Origin: an uncultured Carboxylicivirga sp. | GTDB lineage: Bacteria > Bacteroidota > Bacteroidia > Bacteroidales > Marinilabiliaceae | Length of the DNA: 64,000 bases | Assembly: GCA_947491945.1 (NCBI GenBank) | Contig: CANLLN010000001.1 | Span: forward strand, 406,209-470,208 | Direction of reading: 5' to 3' | Notes under the pieces: model-generated | Databases searched by the model: none | What the model saw: only the letters and a program-made list of their open reading frames with translations | Told to the model about the DNA's origin: nothing | In this document: positions 1-8,163 of the stretch, in pieces | Position numbering within the stretch: position 1 is the stretch's first letter | Layout of the letters: each line of letters begins with the position of its first letter | Translations under genes and position numbers: made by a program

Positions 1-2
1 AT

Positions 3-2969
3 GCCAATATGAGCAAAGAGGATTTGGTAGAAGCCATCACCAAAGGCGGTGTTGCATTGCAGGAAGTATTAGCAGCCCAATTGGTTTCAGAGGGGCAAAT
101 GATTAGGCGTGAACGCTCTTTTGAAGGTGTCGAAGTAAACTACATCGAGCTGAAAGAAAAAGCCAAAGAGCAAGCTGATACCGCAGACAAAGTAACCTCA
201 ATCATCCGTGATATTATCGGATTCCAAGAGAAGTACATTAACAAACAAGTTGATGAGCTTGATAAAATTGCAGCAGCCGAAAGTAAAGAGGTTGAAACAC
301 GCAAAGGAACTGAGAAAGCCGGGGTTGATAATATTCCGTATTTCTCAAAGGTCTTTAACGTCATTAATCAATTACTATTTAGTCTGAATGCTTCTGATGT
401 AGCTGACCATGCCATTAAGCGATTGAAAGAAGGTAAGAAACCCATCATTGCCTTTGCTTCAACGATGGGAAGCTTTTTAGAGGGAATGGCAAAACCTGAT
501 GATGTGATAAATGGTGATTTTTCTACCGTATTGGAAAAGGGTTTGGATTCTGTTTTTCGCTATACCGAGAAAGATATTGATGGAGAATCACAGGGTAAGC
601 AATTTAATATTGCCGATTTGTCGGAAGATGCTCAATTGGCTTATTACGATATTATCAGAAGAATCGAACAGGCTTCAACTGGCATTACTATCAGTCCGCT
701 TGATTTGGTAATCCAAAAGATAAAAGAAGCCGGATATTCGGTTGGCGAAGTTACAGGGCGAAAGCTTTGTGTTCAGTACAATTCCACTAAAGCAAAGAAT
801 ACAACGGCTTTGGTGATGAGCCGAAAAAAGGAAAACACAGCCGACTTGTTTCGTCAATTCAACGACAATGAAATTGACTGTTTGCTGATTAACCAAAGTG
901 GTTCGACAGGAGCTTCGGCACATGCCATTGTAACAGACAAGGTGCCAGCAGAAAAGGTAAAGCAGCGAGTAATGGTGATACTCCAACCAGAACTGAATAT
1001 CAATACCGAAATCCAAAAGCGTGGACGCATCAATCGCACAGGACAGATAATGAAACCGATTTACGATTACATTATTTCGTCCATCCCTGCACAAAAGCGG
1101 TTTATGATGATGCTTAAAAAGAAGCTGAAATCATTGGATGCCAATACCACCTCCAACCAGAAAAGCAGCAAATCACAATTGGAATCCGATGACTTTTTAA
1201 ATAAGTACGGTGACAAAGTGGTTCGTGGGTACATGTTGGAGAATCCGGAGCTAAACAAAGCCTTGGATAATCCACTCAAATTTGAAGGTAAAGACAGCGA
1301 TGAGACTGCATCCGAAGGTGATGCTTCAAAGGTAACAGGGCGTGTGGCTGTTTTATCGGTTAAGGAACAGGAGAAATTTTATACCGAGGTAATTGAGCGA
1401 TACAACGATTACATCGAGTACCTCAAGCAAGCCGATGAGTACGACCTTGAAGTTGAAGTATTGAATCTTAAAGCTGAATCCCTTGAAAAGCGTGTGGTGA
1501 TTGCCGGGAAAGGTGGACGTTCGGTATTTGGTAACGATACCTATTTGGAAAAATGCGAATGTAACGTTCTGAAAAAGCCCTATGGCAAGGCTGAACTTGA
1601 AAAGCTGATTAAGAAGTACCTGGATAGTAAAGACCCGGACACTATTTCTGAAGAAATTGTATTGGCACATGAAAAGTTCGTGCAAAACAAGTTATCTGAC
1701 GATTTAAAGGCGTTGGAAGAAAAATACAAAGAGCTTTTTAATGGTATTACCGATGAGAAAGGCTATCAGAAAATTCCTGTATATGACAAAGCAGCCCAAA
1801 GAGATTATGTCGCTGAACGAACAGAAGAAATTCAGGAAGGTAAACAAGCCGAAATTACCAAGACCAAAACACAAAGCGAGAATCGTAAACGCTACCTGAA
1901 CAACTTTTTCAAGTTCTTTAAAGTCGGTCATGGCTATTTCTATCCGGCAGTCAGTTTTGAAACCGATAGCAGTTCCAACTCCTATTGCGTATTTCTTGGT
2001 TTTGACATTAATCCTAAACGCAAGAATCCTTATGCTCCGTCATCGGTAAAACTTCGTTTTGCTATTTCTGATAGCAGAAAATATATTGTTCTCCCTGCAT
2101 CTGGCGATACTGCCAAAGAAATTGAGCGTGTAATGAGCCGAAGTATGCAGCTCACAACAGGTCAAAAGGAAAGTTTGATTGAGCGTTGGGATGAAGCCAT
2201 TAAAGACTTCACGGCAGACCGACAAATCCGATACATCGTTACAGGAAACATACTTCAAGGTTCTGCGGATTTTTCAGGCAAGTTGGTAAGCTTCACCACC
2301 AAAGGAAGAGGTGTTCAGAAAGGTATTTTAATGAGTGAGGCATGGTCGCCCGACAATAATGATAATAAAGCGGACAACTATGTTGTAGCTCCAATTGCCA
2401 AGCTGCAAAAACACATTATGAGCCTTCGTAATGGTGCTACCATTGCCACCGAAAACAGGATTACAATAGCCAGGCATTATGATGGCACTTTTAAGGTCAT
2501 TATGCCTAAAACCAAAACGCATATTCCCATTTACACCGATAAAGAAGTGGTGAAGCTCCTGGTTAATAATCGGGATGGTTTTGAAATGGTTTCGGGCAAT
2601 ATGAGAGCTTCGGTTGAAGAAAGTAAGATGCCTAAACTTCTTAATCTGCTTGGTGAGCGGTTTAGTTTATCGGTTAAAATTCCTCGCCATTATTACGATG
2701 AGTTTTTGGATAAGGGAACAAAGCGAGGCTATTCAACTGATAGCCTTACCAATGAGGCGATGAAGATGTTTGAGCAAGACAAAAAGGAATTTCCCAAACG
2801 TCTGGCCAGGCAAAAGCAAGCTGCCCCCAAAGGCAAAACCATAAAGCTTGATAGTTCAAAGAAATTAAAGCTTGTGAAACTCCGGGCAAAGGCAATCCTG
2901 ATAAAGCAAAAACAGCTTAAAGCTGTAGCAGGTCTTGGTTCTCACCCTAAAATTAGGACCATATTATGA
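3..2969 (+). CDS. Strawberry-notch-like helicase polyvalent protein, C-terminal part (5' end outside window)
   Basis: The reading frame is open to the window edge. The first ATG (position 9) is probably internal, because the visible part already starts inside a helicase. Residues 290-346 (numbered from that ATG) hold an INQSGSTGASAHA stretch and Q336-KRGRINRTGQ, which match the C-terminal helicase domain of Strawberry-notch-type SF2 proteins, with the arginine-finger motif VI. The remaining ~600 residues are mixed charged helical and beta sequence with no domain I can name. The C-terminus carries a basic tail (residues 952-971) shared with the next protein and ends in AVAGLG plus nine residues. 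The stop overlaps the next start by 4 bp (ATGA), so the genes are translationally coupled. Such helicases sit in giant polyvalent proteins of phages and conjugative elements, thought to act on incoming element DNA. The N-terminal ATPase lobe should lie to the left. Confidence 0.75.
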   Translation, partial: ANMSKEDLVEAITKGGVALQEVLAAQLVSEGQMIRRERSFEGVEVNYIELKEKAKEQADTADKVTSIIRDIIGFQEKYINKQVDELDKIAAAESKEVETRKGTEKAGVDNIPYFSKVFNVINQLLFSLNASDVADHAIKRLKEGKKPIIAFASTMGSFLEGMAKPDDVINGDFSTVLEKGLDSVFRYTEKDIDGESQGKQFNIADLSEDAQLAYYDIIRRIEQASTGITISPLDLVIQKIKEAGYSVGEVTGRKLCVQYNSTKAKNTTALVMSRKKENTADLFRQFNDNEIDCLLINQSGSTGASAHAIVTDKVPAEKVKQRVMVILQPELNINTEIQKRGRINRTGQIMKPIYDYIISSIPAQKRFMMMLKKKLKSLDANTTSNQKSSKSQLESDDFLNKYGDKVVRGYMLENPELNKALDNPLKFEGKDSDETASEGDASKVTGRVAVLSVKEQEKFYTEVIERYNDYIEYLKQADEYDLEVEVLNLKAESLEKRVVIAGKGGRSVFGNDTYLEKCECNVLKKPYGKAELEKLIKKYLDSKDPDTISEEIVLAHEKFVQNKLSDDLKALEEKYKELFNGITDEKGYQKIPVYDKAAQRDYVAERTEEIQEGKQAEITKTKTQSENRKRYLNNFFKFFKVGHGYFYPAVSFETDSSSNSYCVFLGFDINPKRKNPYAPSSVKLRFAISDSRKYIVLPASGDTAKEIERVMSRSMQLTTGQKESLIERWDEAIKDFTADRQIRYIVTGNILQGSADFSGKLVSFTTKGRGVQKGILMSEAWSPDNNDNKADNYVVAPIAKLQKHIMSLRNGATIATENRITIARHYDGTFKVIMPKTKTHIPIYTDKEVVKLLVNNRDGFEMVSGNMRASVEESKMPKLLNLLGERFSLSVKIPRHYYDEFLDKGTKRGYSTDSLTNEAMKMFEQDKKEFPKRLARQKQAAPKGKTIKLDSSKKLKLVKLRAKAILIKQKQLKAVAGLGSHPKIRTIL

Positions 2970-5290
2970 CAGAAAAGGAATTCTATAAAAAATACAAGGC
3001 TATCCACAAGGATATTCGCTCAAATGGTAAATCCAAACTTTCCATATTGACTGATGGATTTAAGGAGGGAGTAAATGTCAATGCTTTGCCTGTTTACAAA
3101 GGCTTTGAGAAAGAAACAAACATTGTCCGTAAACGCTATAATCCAAGGAAAGGTGATTTCGTCTGGATTTTAACTAATGAAGGTTTTACCGAAGGACGAA
3201 ACGGCTATAGAACAAAGAAAGGTTATAAACCAAATCCTGATGACGGTTTCTTTATTATAAGTGATGATAAAACCTTGTATGAGAACTACTGTGCAAATAA
3301 GATTGAGTTGATTGGTGACCTAGGTGATATTGACCAAGAAGTTGAAATAGCTCTTCGGGACAAGCAAAAAAACAGACAGTTTAAAGATGCTGGGAAACGA
3401 GTACATGGCTCACGCAAAGAACAAGCGATGTACAACAAGCTTATTCGAAGTAGCGATTTAAGCAGTATTGAACAGGATGAAGCCACTGCTATCGAACTCA
3501 TTAAGAAGGATAAGGTATTTCCTAAAATAGAGCCGCAAACCGAGAAAGAAAATGGAACAGATGCTGGTTGTGCTTACCTGAAAACAAAAATTCGTCAGGC
3601 ATTCCCGGCTAAACCAAATAACAATACCAAAGAAGCCAGAGAGCAATATGTTCTAATGGCAGAGGCAATCTTTAAAGTTTTGCAAGGTGCCATAACTATT
3701 GGAGACCTGAAAGCTTTGTTTTCTATTGCTAACAATGGGGAAATTATCGAGAAAACAGACTTTGGGATAATATTTGGTAAACAGCTACGCAATATAGTGT
3801 TTGTTCTATACGGCTATTCATATAATGTAGGTAAAGCTAAAAATGTCCTAAAGGAAGCAAATAAATATAGTGGAATTAACCGTTTACTCGCCCGACAGAA
3901 CTTAGAGAATCTAAGAGCAGAATATGAGCTAAAGAATCAGGTTTTCAGAAAATGTATTGAATCAGCAAAACGAATCATCACAAAATCTGATATGCAATTT
4001 CATAAAAAAGAAGCTCTTGTATTTAGTGGTGGTTTATTAAGCAGTATTAAAACCATACCAGAATATATTAAGTATGTTGAGCATGTATGCCTGCGTTTTA
4101 TCAAGAATCAAATAAAGGAATACGACCAAAAAAAAGAGCAATTTCCATACAAGGAATTTAAACCGGATTGGAGCTGGGCAGAAACAAAGAAAACAAGCAA
4201 ATCAAAAAGCAGCAGCAAGCCTAAAATAGAAGCCATACCGCTATCGTATATCAAACGCACAGGCGGTTTATTAATTGAAGAAGCGGACGAAAACACGGTT
4301 ATCAAGAAGCTTCATTTTAAATCACTCACATTAGGAAACTATGTAAAGGATGATGAAGCCAGGGAACACATTCGCCACTTTGTTGCAGCCATCGTTGATT
4401 TATGCGAGGTGCTTGACATCAACCTATCCATAAACGAAGCCCTGGCTATTGCTTTTGGCGCATTCGGTCGTGGTGGTAAAGCAATGGCTACTTATTACCC
4501 AACACGACAGCTCATCAACTTGACTAAACGAAATGGTGACGGTTCCGTAGCTCATGAGTGGGGACATTTCTTTGACCACTTTTTAAATGGTTTAGAATTA
4601 TCAACCAAACCATTACGTTCTGAAAGCTGCCTGAACACCATTATTGAAAGTTTAGGCTATCGTAAGAAGTATTTCATCGGAGGTAAATCATCCCCAACAA
4701 AAGATTGGTTCAAGTCGATATTAAAGGTTGCTTTAGAAGATGATGTTCCTAAAACAATCCTTCATCAGAGCTTTGCACAATTAATCGTCATGCTTCGATT
4801 TGGCTATTATGGTGCAGAAGGCGGTATCTGTGTGAGCTATGATAATTTCAATTCCGATGGCTCTAAAAAGCGTCCAACAGACAGCTACTTATATCACTAC
4901 TCCAAACTTCAAGGTGCTTATTGGAAAGATATTGCAGAGTTATTTGCCCGAAGCTTTGAATGTTATGTGTACGACAAGCTAAAAGCAAAGGACCGGGTAA
5001 ATAACTATCTGGTATCGGGTGGGATGTTTTCTCATCCTGTTTATCCACAAGGCAAGGAACGCATTTACATCAACAAGTGCTTTGACAACCTGATTTATGC
5101 CATCAAGAAGCATTTATCCATTAAATCATTTGAACCATTTACCGACAAACGAGCCGATGAATACATCGACCTGACCGAGAAAGGTAGCGTGAACAAAGGT
5201 GTGATAGTGGGAAAAGAACGCAAACTGAAACTTGCCAAAATCAGGGCTAAAGCAATTCGCATTAAACAAAAACAGTTAAAAATATCGTGA
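2966..5290 (+). CDS. Polyvalent protein with LPD1-type (HEWGH) metallopeptidase-like domain
   Basis: 774 residues. The recognisable part is around residues 485-600: GRGGKA..TYYPTRQLINLTK followed by H530-E-W-G-H534-FFDHF, which fits the large polyvalent protein-associated domain 1 (LPD1), a zincin-like domain of phage and plasmid polyvalent proteins. The HExxH-type pair H530/H534 with E531 is intact, so a metal-dependent peptidase activity is plausible but not shown. A Ser/Lys-rich linker near residues 405-420 separates an N-terminal half of unknown function. The protein ends with a 20-residue basic tail (753-772) that matches the tail of the upstream helicase protein at 17 of 20 positions. 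Start ATG overlaps the upstream stop; the next gene starts 1 nt after the stop. Confidence 0.75.
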   Translation: MTEKEFYKKYKAIHKDIRSNGKSKLSILTDGFKEGVNVNALPVYKGFEKETNIVRKRYNPRKGDFVWILTNEGFTEGRNGYRTKKGYKPNPDDGFFIISDDKTLYENYCANKIELIGDLGDIDQEVEIALRDKQKNRQFKDAGKRVHGSRKEQAMYNKLIRSSDLSSIEQDEATAIELIKKDKVFPKIEPQTEKENGTDAGCAYLKTKIRQAFPAKPNNNTKEAREQYVLMAEAIFKVLQGAITIGDLKALFSIANNGEIIEKTDFGIIFGKQLRNIVFVLYGYSYNVGKAKNVLKEANKYSGINRLLARQNLENLRAEYELKNQVFRKCIESAKRIITKSDMQFHKKEALVFSGGLLSSIKTIPEYIKYVEHVCLRFIKNQIKEYDQKKEQFPYKEFKPDWSWAETKKTSKSKSSSKPKIEAIPLSYIKRTGGLLIEEADENTVIKKLHFKSLTLGNYVKDDEAREHIRHFVAAIVDLCEVLDINLSINEALAIAFGAFGRGGKAMATYYPTRQLINLTKRNGDGSVAHEWGHFFDHFLNGLELSTKPLRSESCLNTIIESLGYRKKYFIGGKSSPTKDWFKSILKVALEDDVPKTILHQSFAQLIVMLRFGYYGAEGGICVSYDNFNSDGSKKRPTDSYLYHYSKLQGAYWKDIAELFARSFECYVYDKLKAKDRVNNYLVSGGMFSHPVYPQGKERIYINKCFDNLIYAIKKHLSIKSFEPFTDKRADEYIDLTEKGSVNKGVIVGKERKLKLAKIRAKAIRIKQKQLKIS

Positions 5291-5291
5291 T

Positions 5292-6158
5292 ATGAAACTT
5301 ACAATCAAAAACTACAAGGAAGCCACCAAAAATATTGACTTCAAAAAGTTGCCGGAAGCAGCACAGGAAGCACATAAAGAGTTTGATTCATTTGCCGATT
5401 TCTACAATGAGGATAAGGACATTAAAGAGATGTTGGATAATCATTTCAAAATCGTTGAACCATATCTAAAGGATTCAGGAAAGAAAAGCCCTGCAACCAA
5501 GAAAACACCAGCGAAAAAGAAGACTACCTCGTCACAAAAATCGACAAAAAATGTGACGAAGAAAGCTTCATCAAAGCGAACTGCCACAAAGAAAACTACA
5601 GAACCTAAAAAGGCACAACGTAAACCCATCGAGGTTGATTTAATACCATTGGAAATAAAAGTAATCAGGCGTTATCTGAACTTCCACAATAAGAAGGTAA
5701 CAGAACGTCAGGTATCGCTTTTGTACAAGGTGATTCAAAAGGCTGCTACCGAAAAGACCATCCGCCTTACTAGCAAGTATGCTTCTGAAATTAAAAGTAT
5801 CAGCAATGACCTGATTAAGACTTACAAGGATATGAATGGTACTTGCAAGTTTGAAGTTCCGAATTCATTGTACACGAAGCTAAAAAAGATTGTGGATGAT
5901 TACGGTGTTACTCCGGCAGTTGCTTTGATTAAAAGGTTTATCAATTTGTATGGCAATATCACTAAAGCAAAAGCCCAACGCTTACTTACCACAGTTACCA
6001 ATTCATTGAAAAACGGTAAGGTCAATAAGTCCGACAAAGAATTTGAACAGGTGAAAAACGTCCAAAAGCATTTGCATGATTATCTGGAGAGCGACAAGCT
6101 ACTTGTTACCAATGTGCAGTTGAAAGGGCTTCAAGGCATTGCCGGATTGGGAAAGTAA
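5292..6158 (+). CDS. Protein with histone-H1-like basic tail; frame-0 product of a candidate -1 frameshift gene
   Basis: 288 residues in frame 0. Residues 1-60 are acidic and helical. Residues about 65-115 are a low-complexity Lys/Thr/Ser/Pro stretch with repeated KKTPAKK and TKK units, like the tail of histone H1 or bacterial H1-like proteins, suggesting DNA or RNA binding. Residues 115-288 are predicted helical and unrecognised. The protein ends LKGLQGIAGLGK, echoing the AVAGLG near the end of the helicase protein at 1-2969. The stop TAA lies directly after a slippery heptamer, and the -1 frame continues open into the downstream ATPase. I infer two products: this 288-residue form and a fusion of roughly 500 residues. 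An ordinary two-gene arrangement or a decayed fusion gene remains possible. Confidence 0.7.
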   Translation: MKLTIKNYKEATKNIDFKKLPEAAQEAHKEFDSFADFYNEDKDIKEMLDNHFKIVEPYLKDSGKKSPATKKTPAKKKTTSSQKSTKNVTKKASSKRTATKKTTEPKKAQRKPIEVDLIPLEIKVIRRYLNFHNKKVTERQVSLLYKVIQKAATEKTIRLTSKYASEIKSISNDLIKTYKDMNGTCKFEVPNSLYTKLKKIVDDYGVTPAVALIKRFINLYGNITKAKAQRLLTTVTNSLKNGKVNKSDKEFEQVKNVQKHLHDYLESDKLLVTNVQLKGLQGIAGLGK

Positions 6159-6191
6159 ATGCCACTACTTCCACGCCCAAAAGTAGTGGCA
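6149..6191 (+). other. Candidate programmed -1 ribosomal frameshift site (slippery heptamer plus hairpin)
   Basis: Seen directly: GGGAAAG at 6149-6155 sits in the zero frame as G_GGA_AAG (the X_XXY_YYZ pattern). The zero-frame stop TAA follows at 6156-6158. A perfect 10-bp stem pairs 6161-6170 with 6181-6190 (an eleventh pair, 6160/6191, is possible), with a 10-nt loop. The spacer is 4-5 nt. No T-run follows the hairpin, so it is not an intrinsic terminator. The -1 frame after the slip reads Lys-Val-Asn-Ala-Thr-Thr and stays open through a Thr/Ser/Pro/Arg linker of about 33 residues into the ATPase. Confidence 0.6.
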
Positions 6192-6256
6192 CAAAGCCAA
6201 GGGCAACAACACGAAGCACCACCAGAACCACAACAATAGCACCCGACCAGGTTGTA

Positions 6257-6805
6257 TTGGCAAATGACCTTGCCAAGATGAATTTTAAGACCATCTCCAT
6301 CAGGGGAAAGTTCGGCAAACTATTAGGCAAGCTGTATATCCCATTCTATATAATGATTTACGGCTCACGCTTTCATGGGAAAAGTACCGTAGCCCTGATG
6401 TTTGCCGATGAATTAGTAAAACAGCACGGATATAAAGTCCTGTATGTAGCCAATGAAGAAGGTGCAAAAGGAACAATGCAGGAGAAAGTGGTAAGACTTG
6501 GAATCAACAGCCCGATTGGAATCATCGAGGATTACAATCCAAAGCTATTCAGGGATTATGATGTGGTATTTATCGACAGTACTCAAACGACCGATATTTC
6601 TCACGAGGAATTTAAAGAGCTCAAGAAACAGTTCCCGAACACCTCATTTGTAATCATTAATCAGGCAAACCGGGATGGAAGCTCTAAAGGCGGAACTAAG
6701 TGGGAGCATATTGTGGATGCCATCATGCACATCGAAAACCAAAGTGCAACGATGGAGAAAAACCGCTTTCCGGAGGGTAGTACAGAAACCATTAAAGTCT
6801 TTTAG
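6257..6805 (+). CDS. RecA-like P-loop ATPase (probably expressed as -1 frameshift fusion)
   Basis: From the TTG at 6257 the protein is 182 residues; the same frame is open back to 6155 without any ATG or GTG. Walker A is GSRFHGKST (residues 36-44) and Walker B is VVFID (103-107). A later INQANRDGSSKGGTKWEHIVD segment resembles the sensor/loop region of RecA/RadA/DnaB-type ATPases. The protein ends soon after this core, so it is a minimal ATPase domain. TTG is a rare start and no ribosome-binding sequence is visible; frameshifting from the upstream gene is the more economical explanation. In that case the domain would be tethered to an H1-like DNA-binding segment. Likely role: ATP-dependent step in element replication, recombination or DNA packaging (inference). 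The next gene begins 1 nt after the stop. Confidence 0.7.
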   Translation: MANDLAKMNFKTISIRGKFGKLLGKLYIPFYIMIYGSRFHGKSTVALMFADELVKQHGYKVLYVANEEGAKGTMQEKVVRLGINSPIGIIEDYNPKLFRDYDVVFIDSTQTTDISHEEFKELKKQFPNTSFVIINQANRDGSSKGGTKWEHIVDAIMHIENQSATMEKNRFPEGSTETIKVF

Positions 6806-6806
6806 C

Positions 6807-7139
6807 ATGGAAGAAATGACAATTAAATTTTATTGGGTGGTTATAGCCGGATTGAGCTCATTAACGATTGGGGTACTCTCTTTTATCATCCGCAATGCCA
6901 TTTCAAAAAATGCGACCAAGGAAACGGTGGAAGCCAAAACCGATTTACTGGAGAAAGACATTAAGCACCTGACAAAAGAACTGGATGGGGCTGAAAACAA
7001 GTTTGCCATACTGCATAAGCGTGTTTCAGATTTAAGGGATAGCTCCAAAGAAATCTATGTGAGTAAGGAATTGTTTCATCAGACCATCAAGCAGCTTAAT
7101 GACAAGTTGGATACCATCTTAAAATTTGTAGAGCGATGA
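6807..7139 (+). CDS. Small membrane-anchored coiled-coil protein of the lysis cassette
   Basis: 110 residues from the ATG at 6807; longer in-frame starts would overlap the ATPase gene and are unlikely. Residues 7-28 form one hydrophobic membrane segment. The rest is a charged heptad-like helix, probably a coiled coil, ending KFVER. Its stop overlaps the holin start (ATGA). Position immediately before holin and endolysin suggests a lysis accessory role such as a spanin-like or antiholin protein, but no family motif supports a specific assignment. Confidence 0.6.
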   Translation: MEEMTIKFYWVVIAGLSSLTIGVLSFIIRNAISKNATKETVEAKTDLLEKDIKHLTKELDGAENKFAILHKRVSDLRDSSKEIYVSKELFHQTIKQLNDKLDTILKFVER

Positions 7140-7558
7140 GAAAGATATTCGGAAAACTAACCAATGCCGGGGTTGCTGAAACGCTCAAGGTTGGCACAAA
7201 ACTCATTGATGAGATTTTTACTACTCAGGAAGAAAAGCTCCAGGGGAAAATGGAGCTTTTTAAAATGGCAGTTGCTGACCGTGATTCTGCAAGAACCATG
7301 TATGCACAGGATAGCTGGTTGCAAAAGATTTTTGCCATCTTTTTCCTGGTTGCATGGTGCGGTCTGACCTTCGTGATGCTCAACTATTTTGTATTTCAAA
7401 CCATTGAATTGCAGGATTGGCAAATAGCCTTTATTAGTAGCATTAACGGTGGTATTTCTACAAAACTCAGCACCATTATCGACTTTCTTTTCGGGGGTGC
7501 AATTTCCGGTGTAAACAATGTAAAACTTAAAACTAAACGTAAAAATGAAGACTTTTGA
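7136..7558 (+). CDS. Phage holin, 3TM-type
   Basis: 140 residues. An amphipathic N-terminal helix region with a DRDSARTMY segment is followed by two clear hydrophobic segments (about residues 62-84 and 95-125), the second ending IIDFLFGGAISG, and a basic C-terminus. This pattern fits the 3TM holin family found before muramidases in phages of Bacteroidota and Proteobacteria. Holins make the inner-membrane lesion that lets the endolysin reach peptidoglycan. It overlaps its upstream neighbour by 4 bp and the muramidase by 14 bp, so the three genes form one coupled lysis cassette. Confidence 0.7.
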   Translation: MRKIFGKLTNAGVAETLKVGTKLIDEIFTTQEEKLQGKMELFKMAVADRDSARTMYAQDSWLQKIFAIFFLVAWCGLTFVMLNYFVFQTIELQDWQIAFISSINGGISTKLSTIIDFLFGGAISGVNNVKLKTKRKNEDF

Positions 7559-8099
7559 TGAACTCTTTGATGGAGTAATAAAACACGAGGGATATTATGC
7601 CAATGTAACTGGAGATAAAGGTGGAGAAACGTATATGGGTGTTGCCCGGAATTTACATCCCGATTGGGAAGGATGGCAGCTTATTGATGAATACAAACAA
7701 GTGTTTGGAGAAATAAAGCGGAATACAAAGCTAGATATTCCAGGATTAACGGAATTGGTTAAGGATTTCTACAAGCATAACTTCTACGATAAATATAAAA
7801 TAGGCTATATTGTTTCTGATCCTTTGCAGGAAATTATTTTTGATTGGTGCGTAAATAGTGGTTACTGGGGTAGCTGTGGAGTTCAAAAAGTATTGAACCG
7901 TTTTTTTGATTATAACCTTAAACTAGATGGGATAATTGGGAAGAATACGGTTAAAGCAATTAATTCTTGTCCTCCGGAAACACTGTTTAATGCCATTAAA
8001 TCTGCTCGCATCCATTATTACAACACCATTGCTCAGAAAGGTCAGAACCATAAGTTTTTAAAGGGGTGGTTAAGAAGAATTGACAACATTGTTTATTAA
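7545..8099 (+). CDS. Endolysin: GH108 N-acetylmuramidase with C-terminal peptidoglycan-binding domain
   Basis: 184 residues. The N-terminus has the GH108 signature: HEGYY with E15 as the catalytic acid, then a GDKGGETYMGVAR segment. Residues from about 95 (DWCVNSGYWG) lead into a peptidoglycan-binding domain of the PG_binding_3 type (KLDGIIGKNTVKAIN), which is the usual order in this family. Length is typical. The canonical EGG of the motif is EGY here. There is no signal peptide, consistent with holin-dependent release. It is the last gene of the tightly packed element backbone; AT-richer cargo starts after it. Confidence 0.85.
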   Translation: MKTFDELFDGVIKHEGYYANVTGDKGGETYMGVARNLHPDWEGWQLIDEYKQVFGEIKRNTKLDIPGLTELVKDFYKHNFYDKYKIGYIVSDPLQEIIFDWCVNSGYWGSCGVQKVLNRFFDYNLKLDGIIGKNTVKAINSCPPETLFNAIKSARIHYYNTIAQKGQNHKFLKGWLRRIDNIVY

Positions 8100-8163
8100 G
8101 ATATTACCGAAGTCTAGTAAGTTGTATTAAATTTGATATCTGACTTTAAAACATAGATTATGT

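Noticed and set aside
1..8. ATGCCAA at the window edge resembling the integrase-side repeat
   Set aside because: The GCGACA half is missing and the site lies inside a coding frame; chance match.
6159..6239. ATG overlapping the stop at 6156-6158 as the start of a separate 26-codon gene
   Set aside because: It is in a frame that stops at 6237-6239 and encodes low-complexity sequence; the -1 frame explains the region better.
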